Source: Elusimicrobiota bacterium | GTDB taxonomy: Bacteria > Elusimicrobiota > Elusimicrobia > 2-01-FULL-59-12 > JACPXA01 | NCBI GenBank assembly: GCA_016196785.1 | Contig: JACPXA010000143.1 | Coordinates: 1 to 13,744, forward strand | Length of the DNA stretch: 13,744 bases | Reading direction: 5' to 3' | Part shown: positions 1 to 7,891 of the stretch, one piece after another | How the letters are laid out: each line of letters begins with the position of its first letter | Numbering within the stretch: the stretch's first letter is position 1 | The notes under the pieces: generated by a model | The model's input: only the letters and a program-made list of their open reading frames with translations | Databases searched by the model: none | What the model was told of the DNA's origin: nothing | Translations under genes and position numbers: made by a program

Positions 1-344
1 GGATGAAGGCCCACCTCGCCACATTGGCGCAGATCATCCAGATCGAAGAAAGGAGCTGGGAACCGTTGGTGCACCGTGCTATAGCAAAAACACTGCGCCG
101 ATTCAGCAAAAATGCAATCCTTGATTTAGTGCAATTTTTCCGCTATGATAAAGCCTTAGGGTATCGGCTGTTGCGTTCGGTGGTCGGGCCACTCCCGTTT
201 AGGAGTTTGGCCCAGTTGTATGATTGGGCGGCACGAACGACGTCCGGAGGGAGGTTGACGCTCCCCGGTGGATGGATGGCAAAGAGAACGAACAGGCGAC
301 TGGTATTGACGTCCAGGAAGAAGAGGAACGGGGCCAGACCCTAA
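1..344 (+). CDS. tilS: tRNA(Ile)-lysidine synthase TilS, C-terminal part (5' end outside window)
   Basis: The reading frame is open at the left edge and ends at a TAA at 342-344, so only the last ~113 residues are visible. TilS uses ATP to attach lysine to C34 of the tRNA-Ile CAU anticodon in the cytoplasm, so that the tRNA reads AUA. The catalytic PP-loop domain lies outside the window. What remains matches the helical linker and first C-terminal domain: an R-alternating helix, then a stretch ending in SGGRLTLPGGWMAKR (about residues 81-95 of the visible part), which is the family's LP-G-(x)-R element. The protein stops about 20 residues after that element, so the second C-terminal domain found in E. 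coli and Bacillus TilS is absent, as in the short Aquifex-type enzyme. tilS directly before ftsH is a common arrangement. The identification rests on the LPGG motif and context, so confidence is moderate to good. Confidence 0.75.
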   Translation, partial: MKAHLATLAQIIQIEERSWEPLVHRAIAKTLRRFSKNAILDLVQFFRYDKALGYRLLRSVVGPLPFRSLAQLYDWAARTTSGGRLTLPGGWMAKRTNRRLVLTSRKKRNGARP

Positions 345-402
345 GATAGAATTAGGATCTGTCTCCGGACGATGAATGGTACGACGTGGAATTCCTCCAC
401 TC

Positions 403-2220
403 ATGAATAATAAGAATTGGCGCGGCGCGGCGGCGTGGGTGCTCATCTTTGCCGTCTTGGTGTTCGTCTGGCAGTCCCTGCGTGCAATCAATGTGGAGCG
501 GGATATCTCCTATTCGGAGTTTAAGCACGCGCTCAAAGAGGGGCGTGTGGCGACACTGACAGTCCGAACGGACCTGATTCGCGGAGAGTTTCGGGACGTT
601 CAAGGGAAGTCGATCCGATTTCGGACCGTGCCCCTCAACGATCCTCGCTTGGTGGAAGAGCTCGAGACCTATAAGGTCCAGCACTACGCGGGAGAGGTGG
701 ACCGCGGCTGGCTCATGGGTTTCCTGCTGAACTTTGGTCCCGTGTTTGTGTTTGTCCTCTTGTGGTTTTTGATGCTTCGACAGATGCAGGGCGGGGGACG
801 GCAGGCGATGGCCTTTGGACGGAGTCGAGCGCGGCTGCAGAGTGGGAAAAAGACCAAAGTGACTTTTGCCGATGTCGCCGGCTGTGACGAGGCTAAGGAG
901 GAGCTGCAGGAAATCATCGAATTTCTGAAAGACCCTGCAAAGTTTCAGAAGCTCGGCGGCAAGATCCCCAAAGGGGTATTGCTCTATGGGGCCCCGGGAA
1001 CCGGGAAGACCCTTTTGGCAAAAGCTGTCGCCGGTGAGGCCGAGGTGCCGTTCTTCTCGTCGTCGGGCAGCGAGTTCGTCGAAATGTTTGTCGGGGTCGG
1101 GGCTAGCAGAGTCCGCGATCTCTTTGAGCAAGGAAGAAAGAATGCGCCGTGCCTGCTCTTTGTGGATGAATTGGATGCGGTGGGGCGGCATCGGTTCGCC
1201 GGGATCGGCGGTGGCCACGATGAACGTGAGCAGACCTTGAACCAGATGCTGGTCGAGATGGATGGGTTTGAGACCAAGGAAGGGGTGATTCTCCTCGCGG
1301 CGACGAACCGCCCGGATGTGCTCGATCCTGCCCTCTTACGGCCGGGGCGGTTTGACCGGCACATCATGGTGCCGTCGCCCGATCTCAAGGGGCGCGAGGA
1401 GATTCTCAGAGTCCATGCCCGACATGTCCACCTGACCCCAGCGGTGGATCTTAAGGTGATTGGCCGACGGACCCCCGGCTTTGTGGGGGCGGATCTGGCG
1501 AACCTCATTAACGAAGCAGCCCTCCTGGCGGCCCGGAAGGACAAGCCGGCGGTGGAGATGACAGATCTGGAAGAAGCGATTGACCGTGTGATCGCCGGCC
1601 CCCAGCGTAAAAGCCGGATGATCTCTGACCGGGAGAAGCGGGTCATCGCCTACCATGAGGCTGGACATGCCCTTGTGGCAAAACTGATCCCTGGGACGGA
1701 TCCCCTCCATAAGGTCTCCATCATTCCGCGAGGACCGGCGCTTGGGTATACGCTGCAGTTGCCGCTTGAGGATCGTTACCTCACCACAAAATCCGAGATC
1801 TTGGACCGTCTTGCCGTCGTCCTCGGAGGGCGAGTGGCGGAACAACTCGTGTTTGACGAGGTGACGACAGGGGCCCAGGATGACCTCACCAAGGCTACGG
1901 AGATTGCTCAGAAGATGGTCTGCGAATATGGGATGTCTGAACAGTTGGGGCCCATGACCTTCCGTCGGCGTGAGGAGGAGATCTTCTTGGGACGCGACCT
2001 CACGCGCGATCGGCACTTCTCCGAGAAAACGGCGCAGGCTATTGACGAAGAGGTACGGGCGATCATCATGCAAAGCATGGTCCGGGCGCAGCGATTGCTC
2101 CAGAACAACCGCTCCAAGTTGGATCGGCTGGCCGAGCGACTGATCGAACGGGAAATCCTTCAAGGTGAGGAAGTCGAGCAGTTGCTCACCGATGGAACCC
2201 CACCCGCCGCAGCAAGCTAA
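403..2220 (+). CDS. ftsH: ATP-dependent zinc metalloprotease FtsH
   Basis: Hexameric inner-membrane AAA+ protease that extracts and degrades membrane and short-lived cytosolic proteins. With the ATG at 403 it is 605 aa. It has two membrane helices (about residues 8-28 and 103-126) around a ~75-residue periplasmic domain. The AAA module follows, with Walker A GAPGTGKT (196-203), Walker B LLFVDELDAVGR (DE at 255-256) and the second region of homology ATNRPDVLDPALLRPGRFDR with arginine fingers near R313/R316. The protease domain has the zinc site HEAGH (418-422) and a third ligand Asp in TTGAQDDLTKAT (about D494). All catalytic residues are present and the length is normal. An in-frame ATG at 376 would add nine residues; 403 was chosen because MNNKNW directly precedes the first helix, as in homologues, but neither start has a strong ribosome binding site. 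The 58-bp gap after tilS holds no convincing promoter. The 3' end overlaps the start of folP. Confidence 0.97.
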   Translation: MNNKNWRGAAAWVLIFAVLVFVWQSLRAINVERDISYSEFKHALKEGRVATLTVRTDLIRGEFRDVQGKSIRFRTVPLNDPRLVEELETYKVQHYAGEVDRGWLMGFLLNFGPVFVFVLLWFLMLRQMQGGGRQAMAFGRSRARLQSGKKTKVTFADVAGCDEAKEELQEIIEFLKDPAKFQKLGGKIPKGVLLYGAPGTGKTLLAKAVAGEAEVPFFSSSGSEFVEMFVGVGASRVRDLFEQGRKNAPCLLFVDELDAVGRHRFAGIGGGHDEREQTLNQMLVEMDGFETKEGVILLAATNRPDVLDPALLRPGRFDRHIMVPSPDLKGREEILRVHARHVHLTPAVDLKVIGRRTPGFVGADLANLINEAALLAARKDKPAVEMTDLEEAIDRVIAGPQRKSRMISDREKRVIAYHEAGHALVAKLIPGTDPLHKVSIIPRGPALGYTLQLPLEDRYLTTKSEILDRLAVVLGGRVAEQLVFDEVTTGAQDDLTKATEIAQKMVCEYGMSEQLGPMTFRRREEEIFLGRDLTRDRHFSEKTAQAIDEEVRAIIMQSMVRAQRLLQNNRSKLDRLAERLIEREILQGEEVEQLLTDGTPPAAAS

Positions 2221-3046
2221 GTGGACGGGAGTTCAGGTTATGGGGGTCCTCAACGTGACCCCCGATTCTTTTTTTGATGGCGGTCGGCATCACACGGTGG
2301 ACGCCGCGGTGGCCAGGGCCGAGCAGATGGTGGAGGAGGGCGCCGACCTGATTGATGTCGGAGGCGAGTCCTCGCGTCCGGGAGCGGTTTCCATTTCGCT
2401 TGACGAGGAGCTCCGGCGGGTCGCCCCCGTGGTCGAGGCACTCGCTCGCCGGTTTCCCTCGATCCCCCTCTCCGTGGATACGACCAAGGCCGAGGTCGCT
2501 CGGCAAGCCCTGGAGGCCGGGGCCCAGATCGTGAATGATATCTCGGCCTTGCGGTGGGATCGGGCAATGGCCCCCTTGGTTGCCCGTACTCACGCCACGG
2601 TGATCCTCATGCACATGCAGGGTACGCCGGCCTCGATGCAAGATCAGCCAACGTATGGAGATGTCGTCGTGGACCTGCAGGCGTTTTTCGAGGAGCGGAT
2701 CGGATGGGCCGAACGTCAAGGGATTGCCCGCGAGTCCCTCTGGCTTGATCCGGGCATCGGATTTGGGAAGACCGTGTCGCATAACCTGACGCTCTTGCGC
2801 CGACTGAACGACTTTCACCGCTTTGGGTGTCCGCTGGTGGTGGGCACCTCCCGCAAGTCCTTCCTGGGGAAAATCCTCAGCTCCTCCCCTGCTGGCCTCC
2901 CCCTCTCTCCTGAGGAACGACTGGAGGGATCGCTGGCCACCGCCCTCTGGGCCGCGCTCGAGGGGGTTCAGGTCTTGCGAGTACACGATGTGCAGGCGAC
3001 AGTAAGGGTCATCCGAACGTTGGGAGCGGTCCGCCAGGGAGCATGA
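2192..3046 (+). CDS. folP: Dihydropteroate synthase FolP
   Basis: Condenses 6-hydroxymethyl-7,8-dihydropterin diphosphate with p-aminobenzoate to give dihydropteroate in folate synthesis; it is the sulfonamide target. The TIM-barrel signatures appear in order in the 284-aa product: MGVLNVTPDSFFDGG (17-31), DVGGESSRPG (55-64), SVDTTK (94-99), NDIS (115-118), MHMQGTP (140-146), DPGIGFGK (186-193), GTSRKSF (218-224) and RVHD (263-266). The start is uncertain. ATG 2192 lies inside the last codons of ftsH; GTG 2165 is a longer option; ATG 2240, just after the ftsH stop, would begin at the first conserved motif and looks too short. None has a clear Shine-Dalgarno sequence, so translation is probably coupled to ftsH. 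The 3' end overlaps cdaA by 4 bp (ATGA). A terminator-shaped hairpin lies within its first codons (2242-2275). Confidence 0.95.
   Translation: MEPHPPQQAKWTGVQVMGVLNVTPDSFFDGGRHHTVDAAVARAEQMVEEGADLIDVGGESSRPGAVSISLDEELRRVAPVVEALARRFPSIPLSVDTTKAEVARQALEAGAQIVNDISALRWDRAMAPLVARTHATVILMHMQGTPASMQDQPTYGDVVVDLQAFFEERIGWAERQGIARESLWLDPGIGFGKTVSHNLTLLRRLNDFHRFGCPLVVGTSRKSFLGKILSSSPAGLPLSPEERLEGSLATALWAALEGVQVLRVHDVQATVRVIRTLGAVRQGA
2242..2275 (+). terminator. Terminator-shaped hairpin inside the 5' end of folP, possible attenuator
   Basis: A perfect 7-bp stem GGGGGTC (2242-2248) / GACCCCC (2257-2263) with an 8-nt loop is followed after five bases by seven T (2269-2275). This is the standard shape of a Rho-independent terminator and lies 22 bp beyond the ftsH stop. 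It also encodes the conserved folP stretch MGVLNVTPDSFF, so protein constraint alone could produce it; the GGG-GTC...ACC-CCC and TTT-TTT codon choices make the hairpin. It could end some ftsH transcripts when folP is not translated, but function is unproven. Confidence 0.3.
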
Positions 3047-3834
3047 CATTCCTTGGTCACCTCTGGTCTCAGTATTTAGTTCACCTCCTCGACATCGGCC
3101 TGGTCGCGTTCCTCCTCTATCGCCTGATGCTCCTGATCAAAGGGACGCGGGCGGTTCAGGTCCTGTTAGGGATCGCCATGCTGTTAGGGATCACGATTGT
3201 GGTCCGCGATCTCCTCAGGCTCCGTACCCTGACGTGGTTGTTGGACAATTTTTGGGGTGGAGCCGCGATCATTCTGGCGGTGGTGTTTCAACCTGAACTT
3301 CGCGGGTTGCTGGCCCAGTTAGGGGCCCACCCCTTGAACCGGATCCTGATCCCGCAAGAGGCGGGGTTTATTGATGAGATCGTGGCAGCCCTCCGGGAAG
3401 CCTCGGAGCGGCGGATCGGGATGTTGATCGTCTTGGAGCAGGAGACGGGGCTTCGCAACTACATTGAAACCGGCACCCCGATCAATGGGGAGGTGACCCA
3501 CGAGCTTCTCCTGTCCCTGTTCAACGTGCGTTCGCCGTTGCACGATGGGGCGGTGATTGTAGAGCAGGGCCGATTGGTGGCTGCGGCATGTCTGTTGCCG
3601 CTCTCCCTGGAGCCGGGGCTGGCGAAGATCCTCGGGACCCGGCATCGCGCCGCGGTGGGGCTTTCCGAGATCTCTGACGCCTTGGTCTTGGTCGTCTCCG
3701 AGGAGACAGGGATCATCTCCTTGGCACGTGGTGGTCGGCTCCAGCGGGGACTGGACCCGGAGGAACTCCGTGAGCAGCTCACCGAGCTCTTTCGAGCGGC
3801 GGTCCGACAAAGCCTACTGAGGCACCGGAAATAG
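3043..3834 (+). CDS. cdaA: Diadenylate cyclase CdaA
   Basis: Membrane-bound enzyme that makes cyclic di-AMP from two ATP; c-di-AMP controls potassium and osmotic balance and cell-wall homeostasis. The 263-aa product has three N-terminal membrane helices (about residues 13-33, 36-58 and 63-82), a short coiled linker, and the DAC domain with both catalytic signatures: DGA at 168-170 (in HDGAVIV) and RHR at 200-202 (in GTRHRAAVG). This is the usual CdaA (DacA/YbbP) architecture and length. Its ATG overlaps the folP stop by 4 bp, which suggests translational coupling. It normally sits in a cdaA-cdaR-glmM operon, and here glmM follows. The cdaR gene between them appears reduced to a 38-codon stub, so the usual CdaR control of cyclase activity may be missing or altered. 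Confidence 0.95.
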   Translation: MTFLGHLWSQYLVHLLDIGLVAFLLYRLMLLIKGTRAVQVLLGIAMLLGITIVVRDLLRLRTLTWLLDNFWGGAAIILAVVFQPELRGLLAQLGAHPLNRILIPQEAGFIDEIVAALREASERRIGMLIVLEQETGLRNYIETGTPINGEVTHELLLSLFNVRSPLHDGAVIVEQGRLVAAACLLPLSLEPGLAKILGTRHRAAVGLSEISDALVLVVSEETGIISLARGGRLQRGLDPEELREQLTELFRAAVRQSLLRHRK

Positions 3835-3839
3835 CGGCC

Positions 3840-3956
3840 ATGGACTGGAAGAAGAATTGGCAGTTAAAGATCTTGGCGTTTATCATGGCCGTGCTCTTAT
3901 GGATCGTGTATGGCGGCGGACACCTCTGGTGGCCGGGTATCGGTCGTGACCCCTGA
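3840..3956 (+). pseudogene. Remnant of cdaR (ybbR): N-terminal membrane anchor only, 38 codons
   Basis: A frame from ATG 3840 to TGA 3954-3956 begins five bases after the cdaA stop. Its N-terminus, MDWKKNWQLKILAFIMAVLL then WIV, has the layout of a CdaR/YbbR start: a short basic tail, an (N)xxLK-type turn and one membrane helix (about residues 7-24). CdaR proteins normally continue with several extracytoplasmic YbbR domains (~250-400 aa). Here the frame drifts into GGGHLWWPGIGRDP and stops inside glmM. I read it as a truncated cdaR fused by deletion to the glmM 5' end. It could instead be a retained one-helix microprotein that still touches CdaA. Identification rests on a short helix and on position between cdaA and glmM. 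Confidence 0.5.
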
Positions 3957-5361
3957 ACAGCGCGTGCCCCTCTTTGGGACGGACGGCATCCGGGGGATTG
4001 CCGGGGAATTTCCCTTGGTGCCGGAGATCGTGGAGCGGTTGGGTGAAACGGCGTCGCAGGTGTATCGGCGGCACTGGCGGGGGCGGCGCGTCGAGCTCCT
4101 GGTCGGTCGTGATACGCGTGATTCTGGTCCTTGGCTCCTGAAAAGGCTGGCTGCTGGGTTGAGGCGCGGTGGATTCAACGTCCGAAATCTTGGGGTGATC
4201 ACCACCCCAGCGTTAGCCTACCTTATCCCTCACGAACGGGTGACAGGAGGGGTCATGATTTCCGCTTCGCATAACCCGGCGGCGTTCAATGGCCTCAAGT
4301 GGTTTGCTCCGGATGGGCGGAAGCTTCCGGATGCCTGGGAGGGAGAAATCGAGCAACGACTCGCGCAACAGTCACATCGGCCGCGCGTCCCGGTTGGCTC
4401 GCTGACGGAAGACCCCCTTGCCAGGGAGGAGTATCTCGCGTTTGTGCGCCGGAGTTTTCCTGCGGGCCGGACCTTGCGGGGTTATCGCTTGGTAATCGAT
4501 TGTGCGAATGGGGCGGTGACGTCGTTTGCCGCCACCCTCTTTCCGGATCTGGGAGCAGCCGTGAACTGGCTAGGGATTCACCCCACGGGGAAGAACATCA
4601 ATCAACGCTGTGGCGCGGTTGCTCCACAACGGCTTCAGCAGCGCGTGCGCGCGACACATTCCACGTGCGGATTTGCCTTTGATGGTGATAGCGATCGGGT
4701 CGCGTTTGTGGATGAGCAGGGGCGTCTCTTAGACGGTGACCATCTCTTGGCCATCGCCGCCCAGTTCCTGAAGGCCCATCGGCGGCTCCGGGGGAATGTC
4801 GTGGTGACAACGGTCATGGCGAACCTCGGCCTCCTCAGAGCCTTAGAAGCCATGGGGATCCGAGTGGTCCTGACCCCTGTCGGGGATCGGTACGTCTCCG
4901 AGGCGATGGAACGGGAGGGGGCGGTGCTGGGGGGCGAACAATCGGGTCATCTCGTCTTTCGAGAGTTCCTCTCCACAGGGGATGGGCTGATTACGGCCCT
5001 CCAGACCCTTGCGATCCAGCAGGCGATGGGTCAGCCGTTCTCCCGCCTTCGCCGCTTGATCACGAAGTATCCACAGGCATTGTTGAACATACGGGTGAGG
5101 GAGCGACAGCCTTTGGAGCGGCTCGCCGGCGTCCAATCCGCCATTCGGGCAGCATCGGCGACGTTGGGTCGGGAGGGACGCGTCTTCGTGCGGTACTCAG
5201 GGACTGAACCGTACCTCCGCGTGATGGTCGAAGGACCCCATCCCAAGGTGACCGTGCGGCTGGCCAAAGAGATCGCTCAAGCAGCGCGTAGCGATCTGGC
5301 GGATAGCAAAAGTCCTCTTCGGAGGGTATACACCTATGCCAAAGCTTGGCGTCAACATTGA
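3910..5361 (+). CDS. glmM: Phosphoglucosamine mutase GlmM
   Basis: Interconverts glucosamine-6-phosphate and glucosamine-1-phosphate, the step before UDP-GlcNAc for peptidoglycan and LPS. In the 483-aa product the active-site serine loop ISASHNP is at 117-123 (phospho-Ser S120), the Mg loop DGDSDR at 258-263, the sugar-recognition loop GGEQSGH at 341-347, and the phosphate-binding loop RYSGTEPYLRVM from R428. LFGTDGIRG (21-29) is normally within ten residues of the start, so the true start may be GTG 3946 or GTG 3964 rather than ATG 3910; none has a clear ribosome site. Starting at 3910 it overlaps the cdaR remnant by 47 bp in another frame. The 3' end overlaps pdxJ by 26 bp. In Firmicutes GlmM binds and inhibits CdaA, which gives meaning to this neighbourhood; glmS, the preceding step, lies two genes downstream. 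Confidence 0.95.
   Translation: MAADTSGGRVSVVTPEQRVPLFGTDGIRGIAGEFPLVPEIVERLGETASQVYRRHWRGRRVELLVGRDTRDSGPWLLKRLAAGLRRGGFNVRNLGVITTPALAYLIPHERVTGGVMISASHNPAAFNGLKWFAPDGRKLPDAWEGEIEQRLAQQSHRPRVPVGSLTEDPLAREEYLAFVRRSFPAGRTLRGYRLVIDCANGAVTSFAATLFPDLGAAVNWLGIHPTGKNINQRCGAVAPQRLQQRVRATHSTCGFAFDGDSDRVAFVDEQGRLLDGDHLLAIAAQFLKAHRRLRGNVVVTTVMANLGLLRALEAMGIRVVLTPVGDRYVSEAMEREGAVLGGEQSGHLVFREFLSTGDGLITALQTLAIQQAMGQPFSRLRRLITKYPQALLNIRVRERQPLERLAGVQSAIRAASATLGREGRVFVRYSGTEPYLRVMVEGPHPKVTVRLAKEIAQAARSDLADSKSPLRRVYTYAKAWRQH
5321..5326 (+). promoter_or_regulatory. Shine-Dalgarno sequence for pdxJ
   Basis: GGAGGG lies nine bases before ATG 5336 and inside the last codons of glmM. It is among the best ribosome binding sites in the window and fixes the pdxJ start within the overlap. 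Confidence 0.7.
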
Positions 5362-6055
5362 TCACATTGCGACCCTGAGACAGGCGCGACGGGAGGCAGA
5401 GCCGGATCCTGTGCAGGCGGCGGTGCTGGTAGAGTTAGCCGGGGCGCACGGCATTGTCGTGCATCTCCGGGAAGACCGGCGACACATCCAGGACCGGGAT
5501 GTTCGACTCCTCCGGCAGGTCGTCCGTACCCAACTCAGCCTTGAGATGGCGGTCACCGATGAGATGGTGCGGATCGCCAGCGAGGTCCTGCCCGACCAGG
5601 TCTGTTTCGTCCCGGAGCGGCGGACAGAGCTGACGACGGAAGGGGGGCTGGATGCGATCGCCAACCGGACCAGGTTCAAGACGGCGGTGAAGCGGCTTAA
5701 AGACACCGGCATCCGGGTGAGCCTCTTCTTGGACCCCGATCTCGATCAGATCAAGCTTGCCAGCGTCCTGGCGGCGGATGCCGTGGAACTCCACACCGGG
5801 CGATACGCCAACGCCAAAGCCGCTCGGGATCGGGAACGGGAGTTCACGAAGCTCCTGCGGGCAGGGGAGTTGGTCCACAAGCTGGGGCTTGCGCTGCACG
5901 CAGGACATGGGCTGACCTACCGGAACGTGGGCCCCATCGCCCGGCTGCCGGAGGTCCAAGAGCTCAACATTGGGTTTTCCATTGTCGCCCGAGCGGCGAT
6001 GGTCGGCCTGGAGCGAGCCGTTCGCGAGATGCTAGAGGCCATGGGGAAGGTCTAA
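5336..6055 (+). CDS. pdxJ: Pyridoxine 5'-phosphate synthase PdxJ
   Basis: Last step of the DXP-dependent vitamin B6 pathway: condenses 1-deoxyxylulose-5-phosphate with 3-amino-2-oxopropyl phosphate to give pyridoxine 5'-phosphate in the cytoplasm. The 239-aa TIM barrel has a normal length and clear motifs: GVNIDHIATLRQAR (5-18), VHLREDRRHI (42-51, catalytic His43), the loop Glu70, FVPERR (91-96), ELHTGRYA (151-158), HAGHGLTYRNV (188-198, His191) and NIGFSIVARA (211-220). The ATG at 5336 follows a good Shine-Dalgarno sequence and gives the standard N-terminus. It overlaps glmM by 26 bp and ends six bases before glmS. The enzyme implies PdxA and other DXP-pathway genes elsewhere in the genome. 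Confidence 0.97.
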   Translation: MPKLGVNIDHIATLRQARREAEPDPVQAAVLVELAGAHGIVVHLREDRRHIQDRDVRLLRQVVRTQLSLEMAVTDEMVRIASEVLPDQVCFVPERRTELTTEGGLDAIANRTRFKTAVKRLKDTGIRVSLFLDPDLDQIKLASVLAADAVELHTGRYANAKAARDREREFTKLLRAGELVHKLGLALHAGHGLTYRNVGPIARLPEVQELNIGFSIVARAAMVGLERAVREMLEAMGKV

Positions 6056-6061
6056 CGAAGG

Positions 6062-7891
6062 ATGTGCGGCATTGTGGGATACATCGGATCACGGGAGGCG
6101 GGCGAGGTCCTGTTGCAAGGCCTCAAGCGGTTGGAGTACCGCGGCTATGATTCCGCCGGCCTCGCCGTCCTCGCCAACGGCCAGGTCCAGCTCCGGCGAA
6201 GCGTTGGGAAACTCTCCGCCTTAGCGGCGGTCCTGGAGCGCCAACCAGTTACAGGCCATGTCGGACTCGGCCACACCCGGTGGGCGACACACGGGCGGCC
6301 CTCCGAAGAAAACGCTCACCCGCATGCCTCCTGTCACGGAGAGATCATTGTCGTCCACAACGGCATCATTGAAAACTACCCCGCGTTAAAACAAACCCTT
6401 CTAGCCGATGGACATCGGTTCCAATCCGAGACCGACACCGAGGTGCTCGCCCATCTCATTGAGAAATACTTTCAAGGCGATCTGCTGTCGGCGGTGCGGC
6501 AAGCGCTGGCGCACGTGCAAGGGTCCTATGCGTTGGGGGTCATTGCGAGGGACGATCCCCACCGGGTGGTTGCCGCCCGCCAAGACTGCCCCCTCGTGGT
6601 AGGGTTTGGGAGCGGGGAATTCTTTCTCGCTTCCGACGTTCCTCCCCTGCTCCCGTACACCCGCCGCATGACGTTTCTCGAGGATGGGGAGATTGCCGTC
6701 TTGACCCCCGAAGGGGTGCAACTCTGGGATGCCCAGGGACGCTCGGTGGATCGCTCTCCCCTCGAGATCGCGTGGGACCGTCGGTTGGCGGAAAAAGGCG
6801 GGTTCAAACACTTCATGTTGAAGGAGATTTTCGAGCAGGACCGGGCGATTCAAGACACCCTCAGAGGGCGGTTCACGTCCCACCCGTGGCGAGTCCAGCT
6901 CGATGAGGCCGGGTTGGATGTCGAGACAGCTCAGCGTCTCCAGCAAGTGATCATCGTCGCCTGCGGCACCTCGTTCCATGCCGGGCTCATTGGGCGGATC
7001 CTCTGCGAGACCTGGGGCCGGCTGCCGGTCACGGCCGAGATCGCTAGCGAGTTTCGTTACCGGTCGCCTTTCCTGGATGACCGGACGCTTCTCGTGGTCG
7101 TTACCCAGTCTGGGGAAACCGCCGACACATTGGCGGCGCTTCGTGAAGGAAAACGCCGAGGCGCTCGGTGTCTGGCGATTTGTAACGTCGTGGGATCCTC
7201 AGCGACTCGCGAAGCGCATGCGGTGCTCTATACCCATTGCGGACCGGAGATCGGCGTAGCCTCCACAAAGGCCTTTAGCGGACAACTCACCACCCTGACC
7301 CTCCTGGCGCTGTACTTGGGGCAGGCCCGTGGCACCCTCACGGAATCGGATGCAGAAATCATCCTCCAGGCGTTGGTCCGAATCCCTAAGATGGTTCGAC
7401 TCGTCCTAGAGCGCCATCCGGCCATTGAAGCCATCGCCAGGCAGTTTGCCAAAAGGAGCCACTTTTTGTACTTAGGCCGTCACGTGAACTACCCCATCGC
7501 CCTCGAAGGGGCGCTCAAGCTCAAGGAGATTTCGTACATCCATGCGGAGGGCTCTCCAGCGGGGGAGATGAAGCACGGCCCCATCGCCTTGATTGATGAG
7601 ACCATGCCCGTGCTCATGCTGGCGACCCGCTCCAGCGTCTACGAGAAACTTCTGTCGAACGTCCAAGAGGTGCGGGCTCGGGGAGGTGTGGTGATCGCGG
7701 TAGCCACGGATGGCGATGAGCGGATCGCTGCTGAGGCGCAGCACGTCCTCTGGGTCCCGGAGGTGATGGAGTGGCTTTCCCCCATCGTGAACGTGATTCC
7801 GTTGCAGCTCTTGGCCTATCACATCGCGGTGCTCCGAGGGTGTGACGTGGATCAGCCACGGAATCTCGCCAAAAGCGTCACCGTGGAATGA
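6062..7891 (+). CDS. glmS: Glutamine-fructose-6-phosphate aminotransferase GlmS
   Basis: Makes glucosamine-6-phosphate from fructose-6-phosphate and glutamine, the entry to UDP-GlcNAc. The 609-aa product has an N-terminal class II glutaminase with nucleophile Cys2 (MCGIVGYIG), HTRWATHG (71-78), the oxyanion pair N100-G101 and SETDTEV (122-128). Two SIS isomerase domains follow: CGTS (301-304), TQSGET (348-353) and STKAF (401-405), then KLKEISYIHAEG with E489 and H505. The C-terminal tail is DQPRNLAKSVTVE with the Schiff-base Lys604. All active-site positions match the E. coli enzyme within one or two residues. A GGGAAGG at 6044-6050 is the likely ribosome site. The six-base gap to pdxJ leaves no room for a glmS ribozyme. 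The stop overlaps the acpS start (ATGA). Confidence 0.98.
   Translation: MCGIVGYIGSREAGEVLLQGLKRLEYRGYDSAGLAVLANGQVQLRRSVGKLSALAAVLERQPVTGHVGLGHTRWATHGRPSEENAHPHASCHGEIIVVHNGIIENYPALKQTLLADGHRFQSETDTEVLAHLIEKYFQGDLLSAVRQALAHVQGSYALGVIARDDPHRVVAARQDCPLVVGFGSGEFFLASDVPPLLPYTRRMTFLEDGEIAVLTPEGVQLWDAQGRSVDRSPLEIAWDRRLAEKGGFKHFMLKEIFEQDRAIQDTLRGRFTSHPWRVQLDEAGLDVETAQRLQQVIIVACGTSFHAGLIGRILCETWGRLPVTAEIASEFRYRSPFLDDRTLLVVVTQSGETADTLAALREGKRRGARCLAICNVVGSSATREAHAVLYTHCGPEIGVASTKAFSGQLTTLTLLALYLGQARGTLTESDAEIILQALVRIPKMVRLVLERHPAIEAIARQFAKRSHFLYLGRHVNYPIALEGALKLKEISYIHAEGSPAGEMKHGPIALIDETMPVLMLATRSSVYEKLLSNVQEVRARGGVVIAVATDGDERIAAEAQHVLWVPEVMEWLSPIVNVIPLQLLAYHIAVLRGCDVDQPRNLAKSVTVE

Noticed and set aside
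300..402. Promoter upstream of ftsH (TTGACG at 305-310, TAGAAT at 347-352)
   Set aside because: The spacing is about 36 bp, far from the 16-18 bp expected, and no other -35-like hexamer is suitably placed.
352..1218. Long minus-strand frames opposite ftsH, folP, pdxJ, glmS and other genes
   Set aside because: They are antisense shadows of clearly conserved genes in high-GC sequence, with no family motifs of their own.
6053..6062. glmS ribozyme or leader before glmS
   Set aside because: Only six bases separate pdxJ from glmS, so there is no space for it.
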